This document shows positions 1-11,627 of a stretch of DNA of 64,000 nucleotides, one piece after another. The translations under genes and the position numbers were made by a program. The notes below the pieces were generated by a model that ran no database searches, had not been told where the DNA came from, and saw only the letters and a list, made by a program, of their open reading frames with translations. The first letter of the stretch is position 1. Every line of letters begins with the position of its first letter. The stretch is from Mucidula mucida (taxonomy: Eukaryota; Basidiomycota; Agaricomycetes; Agaricales; Physalacriaceae): contig JADNYV010000117.1 of the NCBI GenBank assembly GCA_015501055.1, positions 1 to 64,000 on the forward strand, read 5' to 3'.

Positions 1-837
1 CCGCTTCTGGCGAACGTAGCCTTCGCCGGAGCGAACCCTCTAATGGTTCAGCTTCCAGTGACACAGATTACATCTCTGCGTTTGTGCGACCTTTCACCGC
101 AGTCACTGTGGACCTGCTTAGCCAGCGTCCATTACTCAGGAGCCTTCAAGTCCATTTTGCTCGTAAGCATGAGCGAACTTCCCCATTCGCGCAATCTGAA
201 GTTAAATCACTAACTCTCCCACGCTGAGCGCGACCTATCCCTGTCTCCTAGATGCTCTCACTCTGCCAGTAGCCGCTTTGGACACCAAAACTTATTGTGG
301 CACACTGTACTACTTTTATTCCCTCATCCAACGTTCCAACTGCGCTCGGAACAATCTCACCAACCTGGAGGTGCCGTTGACGCTACATCGCTCTGAACCG
401 CACCTTCTTCTCTCCATTCTCTCTCAAACCACCCGGCTTGCTACGCTGCAACTGGAGGTGTCGTTGCTGCCAGGTGAACGGGGTATATTGCAAATTATGG
501 ATGTGATGAGATCCCGCCACTTTCCTCCCGCGACTCGTCTCGCTTGACATCGAGGTGAATGGTCATACGGAGTTGGATCACATCCCTTACTTGAAGCCTT
601 TCGACGACTTTGTTTGCATACTCCGGGCGCGCGGGCTCGGCATCGAATACCGTTTTCTCTTCCTTGTACTGCCGATACAGGCTAGCCTGTCTTATGTCAA
701 AGGGCTGGTTGCAGCAGCAAACATCGGACAAGATAAGACTCATCCCGTTCAGTAGAAGATTCACGTCCGATGTCTCCAATGCCGGTAAGGCATCTCAAAA
801 ACTTCTCTCCGCGGAAGATTTTGACCGTGCGTTCTAG
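1..837 (+). pseudogene. F-box family A, C-terminal remnant (copy A0)
   Basis: The stretch matches the C-terminal half of the family A F-box proteins further along. It starts with the segment equivalent to 'VELPVEQITCLRL', passes through 'HRSEPHLLLSILSQTT' near 395-440, and ends near the equivalent of the family C-terminus around 800. No single frame carries it: the recognisable pieces sit in different frames with stops between them. The F-box itself would lie upstream of the window, so it cannot be said whether the 5' half survives. I call it a decayed copy. It points in the same direction as the GS-like gene that follows at 1081. Confidence 0.75.
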
Positions 838-1080
838 GTGTGGCCTTTCCAAGTGGTTGGAGTGAACAGAATGCCAAATCGTCAATCTCAGAGGCAAGGA
901 ATGACGAAGAATAGAGGTTCAAGATGGGAGCAAACCACATGCTTTTGTAAGAGCAGACCTAGGACATATTGGTGCCATCGCTCGAGGAAGATTTGCGTGT
1001 CGATCCTCGATCGACGATCATAGACATGTACAAATTCGGCCCTCAACGTGGTTCTTTTCCCAACGCTGTCATGAAGTGTC

Positions 1081-2709
1081 ATGAACCCCACTGGCAGTCA
1101 TTCTGCCTTGGGCGTCCCGTACTCTCCATCCACTTTGAACGCGCGCGGGGCTGTGAAGCCTGAGGAGCTGTCGGGTCTTGGAATATGTATGGCCTTTAAT
1201 CTTCTAGGAAAACATAACTCCTGATACCTGCCAGCCTACGTCCGCGTCATTTGGGTCGACCTGACCTGTATCGTGCGATGCCGCGTCTTGCCTTTGCAAT
1301 TTTTCCTCAAGACGATGGAATCGTCGCGTCCGGGTCTCGCATTGGCTATGGCCGTCTTGGGCTTAGTGGAACTCAAATTGGTCGATGGCGTTCCGCCAGC
1401 GGGGGAATGGTTCTACGTTATCGACCCGTCTACGCTTCGCGTGTGTCCGTACGAAGAGGGAATGGCGTTTGTTATGGGGTATTTCCAGTACAAGGTGCCG
1501 GTCAGCGTGAATGGATCCCTGTCTCTTCAGGCGGATTTGTGTCCTCGGACGATTCTTAAACGCGTCGTAGAGTGCGTCTATGGTGTTTTATTGATGCGGC
1601 TCAGTGACTCAGACTTTCACAGGTCGGCCAAACGAAACGCGTCCGTGGAATTTCTAGTCGGGTTTGAAATTGAATTCATCCTCCTCAAATCTACGGATCC
1701 TATTGGCGGCCTCAGTCAACATGTTTACTCGGGATGTAGCGGTCTCATGGCAGGCAGCGCCGAGTCGCGCATCTTACGCGACATTTGCGACTCTTTGATC
1801 AAAGGCGGTATCGAGGTGACCATGTATCATCCTGAAGCTGCATCGGGGCAGGTATGTATGCCCTTCAATATCTCACACTCTACATATTAACACGTCTCTT
1901 GCAGTACGAAATCGTCACAGGTCCGCTTCCACCGCTACAAGCCTCAGACGCTCTGATCTACGCGCGGGAAACCATCTTCAACGTCGCGTATAAGCATGAC
2001 TATCGGGCGACGTTCGCGCCCCGCATTAGTCTCGATGCTCCCGGCAGCGGTGCACACACGCACATATCTATTCACTCCACGAACGGCCAGCGCAAACCCG
2101 ATGACCGCCTCGCATCGTTCGAAGAATCTTTCCTGGCGGGAATCCTCAAGCACGCCAAAGCAATTCCAGCCATAAGTATGCCGTTGCCGATGTCATATGC
2201 GCGCATGCAAGACGGGATACACGCTGGAGGAACGTACATCTGCTGGGGCATAGATAACCGCGAGGTTCCGATCCGGTTGACCAATCTAACGTCGCCCATG
2301 TCGCGGAACTTTGAGATCCGTTTCGTTGATGGAACAGCTAATCCAGTATGCCTTGCACGTTCAGCCACTTAAAACTGACCTGCTTTATCAGTACCTCGCT
2401 CTTGCGATGATCCTCGGTGCAGGCGCGCGTGGTGTCACAGAGTCTGAGAAGCCTGCTATCAAAGACCTGAGCGACGTCGCTGCTGCTGAGATGACGCCTG
2501 AGAAGCGTGTGGCGATGGGTATAACGGAGCAGTTTCCGTTGAGTTGGGAGGCAGCTCGGGAGGAGTTGGCGAAGGATTCTTTCGCGGAGAGTATACTCGG
2601 GAAGGCGGTTGTCGATCGCTTTTTGGCGGTGCATGCTTTACTGGCAAAGTCGCTGGAAAGCGAAGGTGATGAAGGTAAGAAGGCAACAAAGCTGGTAAAG
2701 TTTTTCTAG
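1081..2709 (+). CDS. Glutamine synthetase-like protein (GS/FluG C-terminal type), copy 1
   Basis: Five exons are proposed: 1081-1186, 1235-1571, 1623-1851, 1905-2345 and 2392-2709, giving 476 aa. All introns are GT..AG and phases match those of the paralog at 21732. A GS beta-grasp-like N-terminus (about residues 35-130) is followed by the GS catalytic domain. Visible active-site motifs are GFEIEF (paired glutamates), GSGAHTHIS (the two histidines), a DNREVPIRL arginine motif and a RNFEIRFVDG segment. GS enzymes make a gamma-glutamyl phosphate from glutamate and ATP, then an amide. This branch resembles gamma-glutamyl-polyamine/FluG-type ligases more than the housekeeping enzyme, so the amine substrate is unknown. 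All key residues I can place are present, so the copy is probably active. The start at 1081 is the one that aligns with the paralog. Cytosolic; no signal peptide is seen. Confidence 0.85.
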
Positions 2710-3246
2710 AGAAGTAGGATTGTCGGAGTCGGATGTGTATCAAGTACTGTACTTTAGAGCCGTTAAATTGTAGATATCAATTCACTTGGAACACTACATT
2801 TCGACAATCAAAGAGTAGACCACCCACAGAACGTTGCGCACAGGAGGGTTTAGATAGCATGTAGTATGGGATCGATCAAGTACTACCGCTACTATCATCG
2901 AAGTGGATCTTACCGAGTCAAAGTCCGACAATCTGTATCCAATTGACGTGTCTTGTACCTCGCGGTCGAATATGCCAGCAACTGTAGACGGTGCTCATGT
3001 CGCATTTTTTGGAGAGGTCGAGTGAAAGTAACATGGCGATGGTAGACGTCAAAAAGGAAACTTTTGATGTGTCTTCAGGTGTCTTCTTTGGGCAATAAAC
3101 ACCCAACGCTGCATTTACTTGGAAATGCGAAGGCTGGGGACAAAGAATCATTATAAATTTGATACCCAGACGTAAGGAAAAGTACGGAGGAGAAGAATCA
3201 ATGTCTTCAGTGGTATATAATGACAAAAAATATTCCATTTAGATTC
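2710..3246. repeat. Spacer with repeated non-coding block
   Basis: No gene is seen. Part of it (about 2877-3060) is related to the spacers flanking other family B genes. A 'tcaag..tactatcatcga' core at 2877-2903 recurs near 5107-5140 and 46390-46420. The phrase around 2968-3010 recurs near 49200 and 54126. These look like remains of one ancestral spacer that was copied along with the F-box genes. Confidence 0.5.
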
Positions 3247-4367
3247 TTAGAATCCCATTACTCTCTGCAAAGCTGGTCCTTCAAGGATAATACACTCCTC
3301 AATATCGAGATCAATTCCTGGCATACCAATGGAAGCCAGCGCGCAAGCCGCATCCCGTATAGATAGCTTTGCCAATGAGCGCGGCAGCCACCCAACCAGC
3401 GCTTCACTCATATTACTCGTAACCTCCAAATGTTCCAGATGCGTCAAGCCCGATAGATCAAAGGCCACTACAAACAGATGAGAACATGTCCTTGGCAGGG
3501 AAGAAGGAAACACTAACCATCACGTTTCACAACACTCAGCTTCAAGTCCTGTAACATGTCCTTGTTCCTTTCGAGAAGCGAGAAGGCCTCCTCGACACGA
3601 CAAGCCGACCACACGCTGGTACTCTGCAGCTCCAGCTGCTCCAGCGTCCCCACAACGTTATCTCCCAACCAGCGCACGAAGTCGTTGTTCCATCCAACCA
3701 CGCGTAAGGTGCGTAAGAGCGGCATGCCCAACATGAGACCGCGCAACCCAGATAGCGAGGCGTCCGACAGATCCAAACCACTAGATCCGAGCTCGATGCT
3801 GAGCGCAGAGAGGCGCGGGAAAGAGCCGGAAAGTGCACGCATAAAGCTGGTGATATCTTGGTACGAGGCGCACGTCACTTTCAGCTCGGTAAGAGCGGGG
3901 AAGTAGTGGGCAAAGATCCCAATGAGTGATGGGTCGTTCTCCACAGCGCCCGAGCGAAGCGCGACATGCTTTCTTTTAAGAACATGCAACAACTTGCGAT
4001 AGGACTGCACACGCGGAGACTTGCCATTCACATCGCTGTCATCGAATGGTACGTCGCCGACGAGCGTTATGCCAGTGATAGACGACGAAAGCGTCTCCCG
4101 CGATGACCGTAATAATTTGACTAGCTCCTTGGAACGAGAAGGGGATGACACGACGAGGGTCATTGGTGGAAGATGATAACGGCTGATACTCGTCCAGACA
4201 GGGTGGACAAGTGCGCACGAGAAAAGGGTGGTTTTGTCATCGCCGAGGTGAGCAATGATTAGATCGAGGAGCTCTTGAGGTACAAGCCCAAAAGGACCTG
4301 TGCTCACAGAGGAGTGACGAGAGTGAGCAAATTTGTTGACGATGTTGCGGATGATGCTGAAAGCCAT
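3247..4367 (-). CDS. F-box protein family B (copy B1)
   Basis: Two exons, 4367-3518 and 3467-3247, are joined over a 50-nt intron and give 356 aa. The protein begins MAFSIIRN. An F-box lies at about residues 25-70 (FGLVPQELLDLII ... CALVHPVWTSISRYHLPP). The rest is a leucine-rich, repeat-like region ending near 'LEGPALQRVMGF'. F-box proteins bind Skp1 and bring substrates to an SCF ubiquitin ligase; the target is unknown. Full paralogs lie at 44464, 47697 and 52602, all minus strand, with the intron at the same place and phase. A TATA-containing palindrome sits 40 nt before the start codon. No damage is seen. Confidence 0.85.
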
Positions 4368-4407
4368 GATGATAGTGATAAAGATGGGGGGATGCAGTCG
4401 AATTTTT

Positions 4408-4417
4408 GTTTATAAAC
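4408..4417 (-). promoter_or_regulatory. Palindromic TATA element GTTTATAAAC
   Basis: This perfect 10-nt palindrome contains TTTATAAA and lies 40 nt upstream of the B1 start codon. The same element sits 40-41 nt before the other three full family B genes, and 37-42 nt before both membrane-protein genes at 10157 and 14194. It probably serves as the core promoter. Confidence 0.6.
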
Positions 4418-5206
4418 AAAACTGGCTATAGGGGTGCACACTGCCTTCAGAAAGAAGCCATTGAGAGACATGAAAAGTCTCAATCATCCGTGTTCCTCGG
4501 CGTTCTATAGCTATCCCCGAGACGGCACCTAAACGAAAGAGATCATCCAATGAATTTATTAGACTTCGTACCACCAATATTTCTAGCGCAGCTCCCGTTT
4601 TTATTTCTCCGTCAGATGCCGCAATAGAGCCTTCATCATGGCTTTTAAACGGAAGATACCCGCCTCGCGCTGAAAAGCGGACTCACACGTCGCTCCCTCC
4701 ACAAAGCAAACTCAGACCACAGCCTTGTTGGAGTGCGATTCAACAATCGAGACAGGCTCAACGATCGAAATGTCTGGAGGCGGAGCGACACACCAAAAAG
4801 CTCCGAGACAAGAACACATCACGAATCATAGTAATGTCGTCCGCCGTAAGGCCAATATCGTTCGTTCCAGCCATACAGGGCGCGAGGTTTTAGATACAGC
4901 GAAGAGCTGAAGCGTGCCAACGGCTTTGGCATGAGCAGCGTTGAGTTTGGCGGCCAAGTACAACTAGGAAAAACATCAGATGGTACTCCCGCGGATTAAA
5001 ATTCACGTACAAAGCATTTCCCCAATTTCATAACACCTTCATATCTATAGTATGCCGCGCAAAGGAGAACGTCGAGTAATAGATAGCGTGTACCGTGTAG
5101 TAAGTCCAGGTAGCAAGTACCGATACCATCATCGACTGGTACGAGATGCATGTACCAAACCGCCTTCGAACTGTGTGTAGAACTGTCCGTTTCGCTTGAC
5201 ACCCTC
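4418..5206. other. Family B upstream spacer, no gene seen
   Basis: It is related to the regions upstream of the other B genes (about 45592-46450, 48866-49600 and 53772-54640), with shared phrases such as 'cgttctatatccccgagacgg' type text. Open frames are short and not conserved between copies, so I see no gene here. Confidence 0.5.
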
Positions 5207-6891
5207 CTACAAGTGGAAAGAAAGAAACCCCTCAAACCGAATATCCAAGGACATCCCATCCTCAGCTAACCCACGGAGAACAGAGCTTTCGTCTTCATTG
5301 AAAACAGGCCGATGTCCATAAGTGGCGGCGGTATAATCGACATGTATCTTTCTAAGAAGAAAGCGAAACTGCCCGAGTTTACAATCTTGATTTCCCGCCC
5401 GCCGCGCCTTGAGCATGCAAACAAACTCGTCGAAAGGCCTAAGATAAGGGACATAATCCGCGTCTGTATGACCAAATACTTTGATGTCAAGTGAGACTAG
5501 TCGAGGGAGGAAATTAACAGTCTGCCCCGGAACAACCTTCAGGGCTCTCATGACGTCCATGATTTGTGTTATTCGCCAAACATCGTGTGCGTTGAGCCGG
5601 CGATCAAACATCGAAGCCTCTAGCTGTAGCGTAGCAAGTTTGGTGGTCTGGGTGAGAACGGAGAGGAGAAGATGGGGTTCAGAGTGATGGAGAGCCAACG
5701 AGACACCGGTAATTCGGAGGTTAACGAGATTGCTTGCGCAATTGGAACGTTGGATGAAGGAACGGAAGGAATAGAGCGTGTCGGGATTGAAGGTGCTAAG
5801 CTTCTCGTCCAGAGCCGCTACTTCCAATCGGGGCAGAACGAGAGAATCTAGGAGATAAGGATAGGTTACGCTCAGATTGCGCACGCGTGGGAGTGTTAGG
5901 GATTGCAGGAGTGGGCCATGGTCGCGCTTTGTAAAATCCACACGAAGAACTTCAAGCAATGGACACTGGCTGATAAGGTGCACATAGACTTGGAAATCTT
6001 CGACACGCCAATATGGTAAACGGTCCAACAAACGCAGACATGTGATCTGTTGTCGTGGAAGCTCGACCAAACGTGGATCCGCCCCAGTCAGGGCTACCTC
6101 CACCAGACGTGGACATTCCTTGAAAGCCGATATCACTGCTTGGCCAGAGTCCATACCCCCTACGCATTGAAAATCTAAAAGCTCCAGCTGAGGCAGCCGC
6201 CCGCGAAGAGGTGCGTACAGCAAATCCGACATGACTTGGTAGTCAATCAGCCGCGCTGACCGCCATCGATAGGAATCTGCGAACACTGTCTCTCGCATAC
6301 GATTCGGTAAAGGAAGATCCTCAACGTTCTGATGGATAAGGGTGATATCGAGGAGATGTTGCTGGGAGCGCTTGAGGATCAGAGATAGCAGTTCTACATC
6401 CTTCTCAGACTTTGGCCAACTCAATGAAATTTCCAGCACAATATACGACCAGCACGAATGGAGAGAGAATGCAGCAGCCCGCCAGGTTTTACACACCTGG
6501 CTGAGCTGCCAAATGGTGCGGGAGGACCAACTGAACATTTCATTCTGCCCGACAGAGTCCATGCCATGTGCATACAGGAAGATCTCAGACCAGATCTCTG
6601 GGGGGATACGTCGCCGTGTGGAGATGATTTTTTGAACATTATACTTTATGTTTTTCAGCGCGTCTCGCTCTTGCTCGAGGACGAGGCCCGTTGTAGAGAT
6701 TGCGGAGTCGACAGCCAAGATATCGCGGTCAAGCGCAGGAAGGATATTGCTCTGTATTTCGGACAGTTCTAGGTCTGTCGGTGGAAGGTTGGACAGGGAA
6801 GGCGATGAAGAGGGATAGTGCTTTGCATGTGACGTTCAAGACGAATACTATGGGGAGAGGGACCTTCGCGTGGCGAACAGTTTGATTCCAT
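5207..6891 (-). pseudogene. F-box family A with N-terminal frameshift (copy A1)
   Basis: A 503-codon open frame covers the F-box (RRRIPPEIWSEIFLY, then QVCKTWRAAAFSLHSCWS) and the whole C-terminal region. It has no in-frame ATG before the F-box. The family start (MESNCSP) is found at 6891 in another frame. Near 6795 this copy reads 'cgccttccctgtcc' on the minus strand where relatives have one more base ('cgcctttccgtgtcc'). A one-base deletion therefore separates start and body. It is either a pseudogene or an assembly error; the long open body argues that any break is recent. A TATA-like stretch on the minus strand lies about 45 nt before 6891. It is the neighbour, and same-strand companion, of copy A2. 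Confidence 0.7.
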
Positions 6892-7602
6892 GGAAGAGCC
6901 TCGCTCTGTGATGCGCGTCAGAATCCAGTGTAATATATAAACGAACCAGGTGCCAGTAACCGGGGATTGAGGGAAGAAGGAGGCTCGATTAAGGATTTTG
7001 AAAGCACGATAAAGGATATTGGGACCTGTCGGGACGACGTCGGATGTCGGAAGAAATGGCGCCGTTAAACACTGACAGACGCGTCGTGGACAACTTGTAA
7101 AATGCCCTTGTACTAAGATAAGTGAACAAGCATGATAACCATGAAGCCGAGGACGCACTATATAATGGTCGAATGGCTTGCTATGTAATTGAGCAAGTGG
7201 AGGAACACTACGGTGTCGGTGATGATGATGATGGTCAGAAGGAAGAATCGGATCACGGCCGCCCCTTCCCCTTCTGTCCAAGTCGCGAACCTCGCACTTG
7301 AATCAGTTACACAGTCGCTCAATCTATCTCAAGGGTGTAAATTGCGCCTTCTTGAAAGGTGGCACTTGGAAATCCAATCTTGCCATTACTACGTACATCG
7401 ACTTCTCCAATCCTTTCACATCAAGTAATCAAATAGGGTACCTGCGCGACCGATATACGTACTGTTTTTGGTGTGGTACACAGCTACCAGCCAACCATAT
7501 CTCCTGCGAGCACGACTGCCATTGCAATCAAACTCAAACGCCGTACCCGCCTACGGCCCCTAGGACATCCTTAGCCGGCGCGCCCCCAACACCAGTGCTG
7601 GA
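6892..7602. repeat. A1/A2 spacer, inverted copy at 28272-28854
   Basis: The spacer matches the reverse complement of 28272-28854. Text around 7250-7300 (ggccgccccttccccttctg) reappears inverted near 28460-28520, and text around 7500-7560 near 28260-28320. No coding potential is evident. It is the middle part of an inverted two-gene duplication. Confidence 0.65.
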
Positions 7603-9285
7603 TCATAGACCGGAAGCAAGAACCCCGTCAAAGCGAATATCCACGCACATCCCATCGTCAGCCAGTCCACGAAGAACAGAAATTTCGTGATCATTGAATA
7701 CAGTCTCAGAGCCGTCCTCCAAGGTCGTAAAATAGTCTGCACGCAGACCAAAGTGAAAGCTCCCGAGCCCACCCTCGTGCCGGGCTTTCAGCATACCAAT
7801 AAAGTTGCCGTGAGGTTCAAGATAGGGGATACCGTCTATGTTGGTATGACCAGTCACATCAATGTCGAGTGACACTAGCCGAGGAAGGAAAACGACGCGT
7901 TGTCCTGCAACGACCGCCAATGCGTTCATAAGGTCTGTGACTTGCGTCGTGCTCCACTCATCTATCGAGTCAAGCCGGAAATCAAATACATTTGCCTCCA
8001 ACTGCAGTGTCGCAAGTGCGGTGGTCTGCGAGAGAACGGAGAGGAGAAGATGGGGTTCAGAGTGATGTAGAGTCAAGGGCACCTGCATGATCCGGAGCTC
8101 AGTGAGATTGCTTGCGCAATTGGAACGTCCGATGAGGCAATGGAACGCGTAGAGGGTATTAGGATGGGGAAAATTGAATCTCTGGTCAAGAGCAGCGACT
8201 TCCAGTCGGGGCAGAGTGAGGGAATCCACAAGATCAGGATAGGTCGCACTCAGGTTGCGCAGATATGGGAGAGTTACGGATTGCACGAGCGAATCCTGCG
8301 TGGCTTCATGCAGTAAATCCACACGAAGAACATCAAGCGACGGACATTGGCTAACCAAGTCCACAAAAGGTCTGAAATAGCCGGGACGCGCTTGGTCACA
8401 CAGACACAAACATGTAATCTGTTCCACTGGAAGCTCGATTGTACGAGGATCAGCGCCGGTGAGGCATACCGTCACCAAGCGAGGACAATCCTTTAAAGTC
8501 GGTACGATCGAATCGTCAGAGATCATACCCCGTATATCAGATTCGAACTCCAATTGCTCTAGTTGAGGCAGCCGCCCGCGAAGAGGTGCATAGAGCAAAT
8601 TCGGCCTGACTTGGTGGTAATCAACCAGGCGCGCTGTCCGCCATCGATGGGATTCTGCGAACACCTTGTCTCGCATACGGCAAAGTGAAACAGGAAGATT
8701 TTCGTTGCCGTGATGGAGAAGGGTGATATTAAGCAAATGCTGGTGGGAGCGCTCGAGGACCAATGATAATAGTTCTAAGTCCTTTTCAGGCGCTAGCGAA
8801 CCTGATGAGAAATCTAGTACGATAGACGACCAGCACGAATGGAGAGACAAAGAAAGATTGCGCCAGGTCTGGCACACCTGGCTGAGTTGCCAGATTGTAC
8901 GGGAGGGCCAATTAAACTCGTCCTTCCGGTTCGAGGAGTCCAAGAAATCTCCGTACAGGAAGATCTCAGACCAGATCTCTGGGGGGATACGTCGTCGCGT
9001 GGAAATGATGTTTCCAAGATTATGTTCTATGTATTTCAGCGCATCTCGCTCTCGTTCAAGGAACATGACACGACTGCGCGCTGCAGAAACAGCGGAGTCG
9101 ACAGCCCAGATGTCTTCGTCAAGAGCAGGAAGAATACTGCTCTGGATCTCGGACAATTCTAGTTCTGTCGGTGGAAGGTTGGACACGAAAAGGTGATGGA
9201 AAGGGACAGAGGTTTGAATGTGACGTTCGATGCGAGGGCTACGCTGAGGAAGCTGAAGGTCAGAGGGCAAAAAGTTGGTTTCCAT
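7603..9285 (-). CDS. F-box protein family A (copy A2)
   Basis: One uninterrupted 560-aa frame starts at the ATG at 9285 (METNF), the position matching the family start. The frame stays open upstream but without an ATG. An N-terminal segment (PPTELELSEIQ ... ERERDALKYIEHNL) looks like a short coiled coil, residues about 40-95. The F-box follows (RRRIPPEIWSEIFLYGD ... QVCQTWRNLSLSLHSCW, about 100-150), then about 400 residues of leucine-rich repeat-like sequence ending VLASGL. Likely role: SCF substrate adaptor, target unknown. It diverges from the membrane-protein gene at 10157 over a shared upstream region, and that pair is duplicated at 11.6-15.4 kb. Confidence 0.88.
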   Translation of the reverse strand: METNFLPSDLQLPQRSPRIERHIQTSVPFHHLFVSNLPPTELELSEIQSSILPALDEDIWAVDSAVSAARSRVMFLERERDALKYIEHNLGNIISTRRRIPPEIWSEIFLYGDFLDSSNRKDEFNWPSRTIWQLSQVCQTWRNLSLSLHSCWSSIVLDFSSGSLAPEKDLELLSLVLERSHQHLLNITLLHHGNENLPVSLCRMRDKVFAESHRWRTARLVDYHQVRPNLLYAPLRGRLPQLEQLEFESDIRGMISDDSIVPTLKDCPRLVTVCLTGADPRTIELPVEQITCLCLCDQARPGYFRPFVDLVSQCPSLDVLRVDLLHEATQDSLVQSVTLPYLRNLSATYPDLVDSLTLPRLEVAALDQRFNFPHPNTLYAFHCLIGRSNCASNLTELRIMQVPLTLHHSEPHLLLSVLSQTTALATLQLEANVFDFRLDSIDEWSTTQVTDLMNALAVVAGQRVVFLPRLVSLDIDVTGHTNIDGIPYLEPHGNFIGMLKARHEGGLGSFHFGLRADYFTTLEDGSETVFNDHEISVLRGLADDGMCVDIRFDGVLASGL

Positions 9286-10156
9286 AGAAACGTCTCGCAA
9301 TCTGTTATACGCGTGAGATTTTACTGTACGGCGCGCGCCGCAAAGTATGTTCAAACCCGTACCGTCAATTTATAGATCGGTGACGGATAACGTTGGGTAA
9401 ACCGATATAGGAGATTTTATGAGACGATGAATTGAGGACAACGATGAAGATACGCCTTTAAGGTGTGTAAATAAGCATGCTGACGGCGTAGACGAGAACG
9501 CACTCAAGTATGATGAGGTCCTAGGCTCCTAGCGAACGAGGTGGGGGGAAAGCTGTGGATAGGGTACCGATGATGTAGAAGGAAAAGTGCTGTCAAGCAA
9601 TCACGAGCAGTTCCATGGGGATACGATCCGGACAGTGACACGCTCATCCGGCGTACACCTCGTACGTGCCCACTGCCCACCTGCAAATATTCGTCAATTC
9701 AATTCTGGTTAGGTGATGAGTAGGGTACATTTGTCTGGCAGACCCCAATACACCTGACTGATGATAGACAAAGCAATCGGAGTGTTTCTTCTTCCACGAC
9801 TCTTTTGCTCTTGCTGACCGGCACTTGCACCTTCAAATCCAATGTCCTACTACACCACTGTACCACTGCCAGTTCAAAAGCTGTGTCACTGGAACGACCT
9901 CCTGAAAACAGTAGTACTGCCAGCCTCCCGGATTGACATCGACTCCAATCAAACTCCAATGATGCTGTTCTCAGCGTCTCCACCTCATTCAATAATCTGT
10001 TTCTCAGCAATTCACCTCGACTGATCATCTTTGCTGATATGGCGGGCGTGCTACTCCGGCGGCTTTTCAGAAGTCCCGAAAGTTTCGCCTTCTCTTTGGA
10101 TCGTGTTTATAAACAGGATCAAGAGACTGAGCCCTTCAAATTACGGTTCACCTCCC
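9286..10156. other. Divergent promoter region between A2 and membrane protein 1
   Basis: No gene is seen. A TATAAATT stretch on the minus strand near 9363-9376 could serve A2. The part from about 9700 on is closely related to 13860-14190 before the paralogous pair. Confidence 0.5.
10105..10114 (+). promoter_or_regulatory. Palindromic TATA element GTTTATAAAC
   Basis: It is identical to the element before the family B F-box genes. Here it lies 42 nt upstream of the ATG at 10157. Confidence 0.55.
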
Positions 10157-11319
10157 ATGTCTGAATCCGACACGACATTGAGCCCCAGAGACCGCCAGGC
10201 AGCTGTGCTTTCAGCTTGGCTCAATGCTTACATCTTAGAGATCTTCTGCTACGCTGCGTACAGCGTTGTATATATGCTTTCCGTGTATCTTATCGGTACG
10301 CTCCTCTCTCTGAATAATCTACAACTTTTAACTCTTCTGTATACCAAGTCTCCAATTCCAAGTGCAAATTGACACCTCAGCGCAAAGCTTCGGCAGCCGT
10401 GATCACTGTCCTTTGGGCGGTGCTAACCGTGCGTGTTGGGTGCGTGTGGCATTTGGTGAATACGATGTACATCGAACACGGCGCCTCGCGGGAAGACGAG
10501 ATCGAATACCGCCTCACATATAACGAGGCAGTGGGGGTATTCGGAACGGTCTTGTTCTACATCCTGATATTGCTGGCCGATCTGATCATGGTAAATACGC
10601 TTCCTATAATCATACCTGTTGCTTCCACTCGCTGACAGACATTTAGGTATGGCGTACTTGGGCGATCTACGCACGCAGGTGGCTGGCAATTGTCTTCCCT
10701 GTGCTTACTATGTTAACAAGCTTAGGTGGGGTTCTTCTCGCTGAAAAGCGTTGTTTCCCATAACGCTTCTGGTAGTCGCTGTCGGAATTGGACTAGCGGT
10801 TGTTTTAATCCCTGCCAGTGTTGATGAAAGTCAGGGAGATCGACTAGTGTTCATTGACTGGGACTCCATATACTTCTCAATGGTCGTCGGCACAAACACG
10901 CTTTGCACTGTTTTGATTATCGGCCGCATCATCTTTGTCACTGGCTGGCGCCATGCGTTGCAGACTTACGGCGGTATAATAAATATTCTCGTGGAGTCGG
11001 CGTTCATATATTCGGGCGCATTTATCATTTACATTGCTCTGTTCGACTCTGCTGATGACAGGATCACAGCAGCAGCGTATTCATACTTACACGCGATGTT
11101 ACCGTCTATCACGGTGTGCACTTACGGCTTCTTCTGTTACTCACATTTAAACCGTTTTCTGCACAGTGCTTCGCCCCGACGCTTGTAGTTCTACGGGTGG
11201 CGTCAGGCCACGCTGTTACTACTAGTACCTCTGTGATGCCGTCGACGGGCGACAGCGCTCGAATCCACTTCGCAGACTGTAGTTCAGATGTGGACTTGGA
11301 AAACAGTGCTGGTACGTGA
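10157..11319 (+). CDS. Multi-pass membrane protein, basidiomycete WRxW type (copy 1)
   Basis: Five exons are proposed: 10157-10295, 10349-10590, 10647-10725, 10776-11113 and 11167-11319, giving 316 aa with all phases consistent. About seven hydrophobic segments are visible, for example AYILEIFCYAAYSVVYMLSV, VITVLWAVL, VLFYILILLADLIM, LLVVAVGIGLAVVLI and LVESAFIYSGAFIIYIAL. The motif VWRTWAIYARRW after the 'LADLIM' helix is typical of a large uncharacterised group of Agaricomycete integral membrane proteins (similar to the DUF6533/6534 families, from memory). The tail is short, polar and cytosolic-looking. Function is unknown; a receptor-like 7TM role is only a guess. The paralog at 14194 has the same exon structure. 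Confidence 0.8.
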
Positions 11320-11627
11320 ACGAAGGAGATGAAGTAGTACTATACTTCCAGGAGGAGAAGAGAAGGCCCTTCCTATAGTAAATAGGCCCCGACCTCGAAA
11401 TCAAGGAAATCACCGTTTTGTTAGATAGACCAATGGACCATTAATGCATGACTGTAGCGTGCACATCGCATCTTGTTGTATAAATCCAAACTTGACATTA
11501 CACAGACCGCTCTTACCCTTTCACGTCTCAGGCTCAAAGTTTTTATGTACGTGGCTGTCCTCCGAGGCTCCGAGTACCTTACCGAACTCAAACCCACAAC
11601 GTCTCACGCAACACCACCAGTGCTGAT

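Noticed and set aside
495..1163. Many overlapping frames on both strands near the window start
   Set aside because: They are shadows of the decayed F-box copy A0 and of the first GS-like exon; none has family features.
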